DNA of 32,814 nucleotides from Prevotella sp. (GTDB lineage: Bacteria > Bacteroidota > Bacteroidia > Bacteroidales > Bacteroidaceae): the NCBI GenBank assembly GCA_017642485.1, contig JAGCPC010000016.1, positions 1-32,814 on the forward strand, in the 5' to 3' direction. Every line of letters starts with the position of its first letter. Position 1 is the first letter of the stretch. The position numbers were made by a program, and so were the translations under genes. Positions 28,674-32,814 of this stretch are shown one piece after another. The notes under the pieces are model-generated. The model saw nothing but the letters and a program-made list of their open reading frames with translations. It did not search any database and had not been told where the DNA came from.

Positions 28674-29201
28674 TTACTCAGCCTTTGCCTCTTCAGCTGC
28701 TGGAGCCTCCTCTGCTGGAGCCTCTGCAACTTCCTCAGCCTTTACCTCCTCTGCTACAGGAGCTTCCTCTGCTACAGGAGCAGCAGCCTTCTTGCCTGCA
28801 CGGCGAGTCTTCTTAGCAGCCTTAGGAGTCTTAGCCATAGCCTCGTCGAAGTCAACGAGTTCGATGAAGCAAACCTCTGCTGCGTCACCCTGACGTGTGC
28901 CGAGCTTGATGATACGTGTGTATCCACCTGGACGGTTGCCCACCTTCTCGGATACTACAGAGAAGAGTTCCTTGATAGCAAACTTGTCCTGGAGGTAAGA
29001 GAAAACTACACGACGGTTGTTGGTAGTATCCTCCTTGGCACGTGTGATGAGTGGCTCAACGTACTTCTTGAGTGCCTTGGCCTTGGCTACGGTCGTAGTG
29101 ATTCTTTTGTGCATGATCAGCGACACTGCCATGTTAGCAAGCATGGCGCTGCGGTGAGATGCAGTACGACCGAGATGGTTGAATTTCTTGTTATGTCTCA
29201 T
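28674..29201 (-). CDS. rplQ: 50S ribosomal protein L17
   Basis: The L17 core is present ([74 protein letters not shown]). After residue ~120 a basic stretch leads into a long Ala/Glu tail with repeated PVAEE/APAEEA units; Bacteroidetes L17 often carries such extension. ATG 29201. Last gene of the alpha operon. Confidence 0.97.
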   Translation of the reverse strand: MRHNKKFNHLGRTASHRSAMLANMAVSLIMHKRITTTVAKAKALKKYVEPLITRAKEDTTNNRRVVFSYLQDKFAIKELFSVVSEKVGNRPGGYTRIIKLGTRQGDAAEVCFIELVDFDEAMAKTPKAAKKTRRAGKKAAAPVAEEAPVAEEVKAEEVAEAPAEEAPAAEEAKAE

Positions 29202-29240
29202 TTGAGTTTTTAATGTTTGTAACCAAAACGAGCGCGAGGC

Positions 29241-30233
29241 TTAGTCCTGGTTAAGTTTGAATTTTGAAATGTCAGTTCCAAACGACAGATTCAGACTCTC
29301 GAGCAAATCATCAAGCTCTGAAAGCGATTTCTTACCAAAGTTGCGGAACTTGAGAAGGTCAGTCTTGTTGTACTGAACGAGGTCGCCGAGGGTGTCAACA
29401 TCAGCTGCCTTGAGGCAGTTGAGAGCACGAACGGAGAGGTTCATGTCAACGAGACGTGTCTTCAAGAGTTGACGCATGTGGAGTATTTCCTCGTCAAACT
29501 CCTGGTTGACGTCAAGACCTGTATCCTCCAACTGTATCTTCTCATCAGAGAAGAGCATGAAGTGGTAGATAAGTATCTTGGCTGCCTCCTTGAGAGCATC
29601 CTTTGGGTGTATGGAACCATCCGTAGTGATTTCAAGTATGAGCTTATCGTAGTCGGTCTTCTGCTCGACACGTGTAGGCTCTACAGAGAACTTCACGTTA
29701 CGGATAGGGGTGTAGATAGAATCGATGGCTATTGTAGTGACATCAGTGCAGAACTCACGGTTCTCATCAGCAGGCACGTAACCACGTCCCTTGTTGATGG
29801 TGAGAGTAATCTGCATTGAAGCCTTTGAGTCTAAACGACAAATCACCAATTCGGGGTTTAACACTTCAAATCCAGTAAGATACTTGTTGATATCACCAGC
29901 CTTGAACTCTGTGCAGTTCTCTACCGTGATAGTAACTTTCTCATTCTCGAATTCTTCTACTAACTGCTTGAATCTTACTTGCTTCAAATTCAAGATGATG
30001 TTTGTCACATCTTCCTTCACACCAGGAACAGAAGAGAACTCCTGCTCTACGCCCTCAATACGCACGGTATTGATAGCAAAGCCCTCGAGCGAAGAAAGAA
30101 GGATGCGGCGCAGGGAGTTACCAATGGTAACACCGAAGCCTGGCTCCAGCGGACGAAATTCGAACTTGCCGAACTTGTCTGTTGACTCCAGCATCACGAC
30201 CTTTTCGGGTTTTTGAAATGCTAATATCGCCAT
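29241..30233 (-). CDS. rpoA: RNA polymerase alpha subunit
   Basis: 330 residues. The assembly domain is clear ([45 protein letters not shown]) and the C-terminal domain contacts DNA or activators ([40 protein letters not shown]). Standard length, no inserts. ATG 30233, 11 bp after rpsD. Confidence 0.98.
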   Translation of the reverse strand: MAILAFQKPEKVVMLESTDKFGKFEFRPLEPGFGVTIGNSLRRILLSSLEGFAINTVRIEGVEQEFSSVPGVKEDVTNIILNLKQVRFKQLVEEFENEKVTITVENCTEFKAGDINKYLTGFEVLNPELVICRLDSKASMQITLTINKGRGYVPADENREFCTDVTTIAIDSIYTPIRNVKFSVEPTRVEQKTDYDKLILEITTDGSIHPKDALKEAAKILIYHFMLFSDEKIQLEDTGLDVNQEFDEEILHMRQLLKTRLVDMNLSVRALNCLKAADVDTLGDLVQYNKTDLLKFRNFGKKSLSELDDLLESLNLSFGTDISKFKLNQD

Positions 30234-30244
30234 TAATTTAATGA

Positions 30245-30850
30245 TTATTTAGAGTACAACTCAACGATTAACTGCTCTTTGATATTCTCAGGGATATCCT
30301 CACGCTCTGGGCGGTGTAGGAACTTACCACTCTTAGTAGTGCTGTCCCACTCTATCCATGGATACTTGCTGTGATTGAATCCTGCCAATGCGTCCTCAAT
30401 AACCTCGAGTGACTTAGACTTCTCGCGTACTGCGATAATCATACCTGGCTTAACCTGGAAAGAAGGGATGTTCACCACATTGCCATCAACAGTGATGTGC
30501 TTGTGACCAACGAGCTGGCGTGCTGCACGACGTGTAGGTGCTATACCGAGACGGAACACTACGTTGTCGAGACGGCTCTCCAGAAGCTGAAGGAGGTTGA
30601 CACCCTTGATGCCATCCATCTTGGCTGCCTTCTCAAAGAGGTTACGGAACTGGCGCTCAAGTACACCGTATGTGTACTTAGCTTTCTGCTTCTCTGCCAA
30701 CATGACACCATACTCAGAAGTCTTGCGACGACGACTATTGCCATGCTGTCCAGGCGCGAAGTTACGCTTAGACAAAACTTTTTCCTTACCGAGGACGGCT
30801 TCACCGAACCTACGGTCGATTCTTGATTTCGGACCTGTGTATCTAGCCAT
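30245..30850 (-). CDS. rpsD: 30S ribosomal protein S4
   Basis: 201 residues with the S4 RNA-binding domain ([45 protein letters not shown]). The N-terminus [20 protein letters not shown] lacks the zinc cysteines, as usual in this phylum. ATG 30850. The gap upstream holds a CGTTATTACGAAAT repeat. Confidence 0.98.
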   Translation of the reverse strand: MARYTGPKSRIDRRFGEAVLGKEKVLSKRNFAPGQHGNSRRRKTSEYGVMLAEKQKAKYTYGVLERQFRNLFEKAAKMDGIKGVNLLQLLESRLDNVVFRLGIAPTRRAARQLVGHKHITVDGNVVNIPSFQVKPGMIIAVREKSKSLEVIEDALAGFNHSKYPWIEWDSTTKSGKFLHRPEREDIPENIKEQLIVELYSK

Positions 30851-30877
30851 AATTTAATAAAAAATAATTTTCTTTGT

Positions 30878-30930
30878 CGTTATTACGAAATACCGTTATT
30901 ACGAAATGTCGATATGTCGGAATTACGATA
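30878..30930. repeat. CGTTATTACGAAAT repeat between rpsK and rpsD
   Basis: Two 14-bp copies (30878-30891 and 30894-30907), then GTCGATATGTCGG and ATTACGATA. On the mRNA strand they read ATTTCGTAATAACG and share TTTCGTA with the hairpin arrays at 5.4 and 23.5 kb. Confidence 0.65.
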
Positions 30931-30944
30931 TAGTAATAATGTTA

Positions 30945-31334
30945 TTATACGCGACGACGCTTTGGAGGACGGCAGCCATTGTGTGGCAATGGTGTAACGT
31001 CAACGATTTCCATTACCTCGATACCGCTGTTGTGACATGCGCGGATAGCGCTCTCACGACCGTTGCCTGGACCCTTAACGTATGCCTTCACCTTGCGCAG
31101 ACCAAGGTCATAAGCTACCTTGGCGCAATCCTCTGCTGCCATCTGTGCTGCGTAGGGAGTGTTCTTCTTAGAACCACGGAAGCCCATCTTACCAGCTGAT
31201 GACCAAGAAATCACCTGACCCTCAGAGTTGGCAAGGCTTACGATGATGTTGTTGAAAGAACTATGAACATGAAGCTGACCGATAGCGTCAACCTTTACGT
31301 TTCTCTTCTTATTTGTTGCTACTTTCTTTGCCAT
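30945..31334 (-). CDS. rpsK: 30S ribosomal protein S11
   Basis: 129 residues with S11 blocks: [46 protein letters not shown] and [44 protein letters not shown]. Normal length. ATG 31334. Confidence 0.98.
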   Translation of the reverse strand: MAKKVATNKKRNVKVDAIGQLHVHSSFNNIIVSLANSEGQVISWSSAGKMGFRGSKKNTPYAAQMAAEDCAKVAYDLGLRKVKAYVKGPGNGRESAIRACHNSGIEVMEIVDVTPLPHNGCRPPKRRRV

Positions 31335-31343
31335 TGTCTTAAA

Positions 31344-31378
31344 AACTTTAAACTTTAAACCTTAAACTTTAAACTTTA
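31344..31378. repeat. ACTTTAAACTTTAAAC repeat between rpsM and rpsK
   Basis: Five AACTTTA/AACCTTA units fill the entire gap between the genes and end at the rpsM stop. Confidence 0.7.
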
Positions 31379-31756
31379 CTTTGTGGCCTTCTTCTTGTTA
31401 GCAACAGTCTTCTTCTTACCCTTACGTGTGCGGGCATTGTTCTTGGTGCTCTGACCACGAACAGGAAGACCATTACGATGACGTACACCACGATAGCAAC
31501 CAATATCCATCAGGCGCTTGATGTTCAACTGGATCTCAGAACGGAGATCACCTTCTACTTTGAATTCAGCACCGATAATTTCGCGGATCTTGGCAGCCTC
31601 ATCGTCAGTCCAATCGCACACCTTCGTGTCGCGGCTAACACCGGCTTTATCCAATATCTTTGCTGAACTACTTCGACCTATACCATAGATGTAGGTCAAT
31701 GCGATTTCGCCACGCTTATTCTGGGGCAAATCTACTCCAACAATTCTTATTGCCAT
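31376..31756 (-). CDS. rpsM: 30S ribosomal protein S13
   Basis: 126 residues: [64 protein letters not shown] typical length with Lys-rich tail. ATG 31756. A promoter lies 60 bp upstream, so S13 to L17 can be transcribed apart from infA. Confidence 0.98.
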   Translation of the reverse strand: MAIRIVGVDLPQNKRGEIALTYIYGIGRSSSAKILDKAGVSRDTKVCDWTDDEAAKIREIIGAEFKVEGDLRSEIQLNIKRLMDIGCYRGVRHRNGLPVRGQSTKNNARTRKGKKKTVANKKKATK

Positions 31757-31815
31757 AATTGTTTGTTAATGATAAAAACTTGTTAATTAACTAATTGTCA
31801 AAATTTTTGGAGGTG

Positions 31816-31846
31816 CAAAGGTACACAATTTCCTTAACACCCCAAA
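31816..31846 (-). promoter_or_regulatory. Promoter between rpmJ and rpsM
   Basis: On the minus strand TTTG (31843-31846), exactly 19 bp, then TACCTTTG (31816-31823): the full Bacteroidetes consensus. The start is expected near 31809, 53 nt before rpsM. Confidence 0.8.
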
Positions 31847-31889
31847 GTTTTTTAACATTTAGATGCCAACATTTAACTTTTAATAATTT

Positions 31890-32006
31890 TTAACCCTGAC
31901 GAAGCTTGAACTTAGGGTTTTTCTTGTTGATTACGAAAAGGCGACCCTTACGACGTACGATAACACAGTCTGGAGTACGCTTCTTCAATGATGCTCTTGT
32001 CTTCAT
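31890..32006 (-). CDS. rpmJ: 50S ribosomal protein L36
   Basis: A 38-codon frame from ATG 32006 to TAA 31890-31892. The peptide [37 protein letters not shown] is the cysteine-poor L36 form. Located between infA and rpsM as in other Bacteroidetes. Confidence 0.95.
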   Translation of the reverse strand: MKTRASLKKRTPDCVIVRRKGRLFVINKKNPKFKLRQG

Positions 32007-32044
32007 CTTTTGTTGCTATTTATATATATAAATGTGTAGTTGCT

Positions 32045-32263
32045 TTACTTGTAACGGAAACTGATACGTCCCTTGGTGAGATCGTACGGACTCATCTCGA
32101 CCTTTACCTTGTCTCCAGGAAGAATCTTTATATAGTGCATACGCATCTTGCCTGAGATGTGTGCTATTATCTGCACGCCATTCTCGAGCTCTACCCTAAA
32201 CATGGCATTGCTCAATGCCTCGATGATTGTTCCGTCCTGTTCTATAGCAGACTGCTTTGCCAT
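32045..32263 (-). CDS. infA: Translation initiation factor IF-1
   Basis: 72 residues, an OB-fold of standard length: [70 protein letters not shown] 32263. It binds the A site of the 30S subunit during initiation. Confidence 0.98.
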   Translation of the reverse strand: MAKQSAIEQDGTIIEALSNAMFRVELENGVQIIAHISGKMRMHYIKILPGDKVKVEMSPYDLTKGRISFRYK

Positions 32264-32304
32264 AAATGCTTTGCTTTGTTTCTTTTTTTTTGTGGTTAAG
32301 TATC

Positions 32305-32814
32305 TTATATCTTTACTATGCTTTCTATCTCGTCAAACGAAGAGAGTATCTCTGACTTGCCCTTGCGTATCACTATGGTGTGCTCGTAGTGGGCAGCAAA
32401 CTTATTGTCGCGTGTCACCACCGACCACTTGTCAGGCAGGAGCCATATCTTACGGTCACCCTGCGTTATCATCGGTTCGATAGCTATACACATGGTCTCC
32501 TTGAGTTTGGGACCATTGCCACGCTTGCCGTAGTTGGGCACCTGTGGGTCTTCGTGCATCGCCTTGCCTATACCGTGACCAGTGAGTTCGCGTACTATGC
32601 CATAGCCATGTGACTCACAGTAGTCCTGTACCGTCTGTCCGATGTCGCCCACATGACTGCCATGAACAGCCACCTCGATAGCCTTATACAGACTCTCCTT
32701 TGTGGTGCGCAACAGTTGCCTTACGTCATCGCTTATCTCACCTACGGGGAAAGTGTAGGCCGAGTCGCCGTTATAGCCATTGAGCAATGTACCGCAGTCG
32801 ATGGATATCACATC
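32305..32814 (-). CDS. map: Methionine aminopeptidase, C-terminal part
   Basis: The start lies beyond the window. The visible ~169 residues include metal ligands in [36 protein letters not shown] (catalytic His), [10 protein letters not shown] and [10 protein letters not shown] type I MetAP removing N-terminal methionine from new proteins, encoded just before infA as is usual. Confidence 0.96.
   Translation of the reverse strand, partial: DVISIDCGTLLNGYNGDSAYTFPVGEISDDVRQLLRTTKESLYKAIEVAVHGSHVGDIGQTVQDYCESHGYGIVRELTGHGIGKAMHEDPQVPNYGKRGNGPKLKETMCIAIEPMITQGDRKIWLLPDKWSVVTRDNKFAAHYEHTIVIRKGKSEILSSFDEIESIVKI

Overview
The window reads as a Bacteroidales chromosome, most likely Prevotella or a close relative. 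The evidence is the promoters (several TTTG / about 19-20 bp / TAnnTTTG boxes), the map-infA-rpmJ-rpsM-rpsK-rpsD-rpoA-rplQ order, a purH-mreBCD-mrdA cluster, a BT4734/VirE-N plus DUF3987 protein, a smalltalk peptide next to an HU-type protein, and an S41 peptidase beside RNase R. No rRNA, CRISPR array, integrase or transposase gene was found.

Layout. 1-7.3 kb holds mostly housekeeping genes: the end of a CPBP membrane protease on the plus strand, then minus-strand WbqC-like, DEAD-box helicase, RNase R and S41 protease genes. A tRNA-Asn(GTT) with its own promoter and terminator sits at 7.59 kb. 7.9-19.3 kb is an accessory island, entirely minus strand. It has a six-gene unit (coiled-coil protein, two small proteins with and without a shared motif, an OB-like protein, a VirE-N/DUF3987 P-loop protein, a P5-like muramidase candidate). 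Next come a TonB-C secreted protein, a DUF4268 nuclease-like protein and an unknown secreted protein. Last is a restriction locus: VapB-VapC-DpnI-methyltransferase, with a truncated Dam-like fragment just upstream. 19.3-20.1 kb is a repeat-rich intergenic region. HU and smalltalk genes follow on the plus strand. 21-26.3 kb is the cell-elongation cluster purH-mreB-mreC-mreD-mrdA (minus). 26.5-28.6 kb is rlpA-cca (plus). 28.7 kb to the end is the alpha ribosomal operon with infA and map (minus).

Two things stand out. First, the window is full of modular short repeats. In the clearest cases an 8-bp direct repeat (GTTTCGTA) separates small perfect stem-loops whose stems all differ. The same and related repeat families occur between genes and also as in-frame insertions inside at least six genes: WbqC-like, DEAD helicase, RNase R, S41 protease, VirE-N/DUF3987 and the CCA-adding enzyme. 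They appear absent from the ribosomal, rpoA and mreB coding regions.

Second, the restriction locus joins an apparently intact DpnI-family endonuclease, which in characterised members cuts G-m6A-TC, to an apparently intact methyltransferase of the DpnA type, whose relatives make G-m6A-TC. These activities should be incompatible. Four GATC sites packed into 61 bp at the methyltransferase promoter and a broken Dam-like gene upstream make the locus worth testing. All functional names rest on motif recognition by eye; no database search was run.
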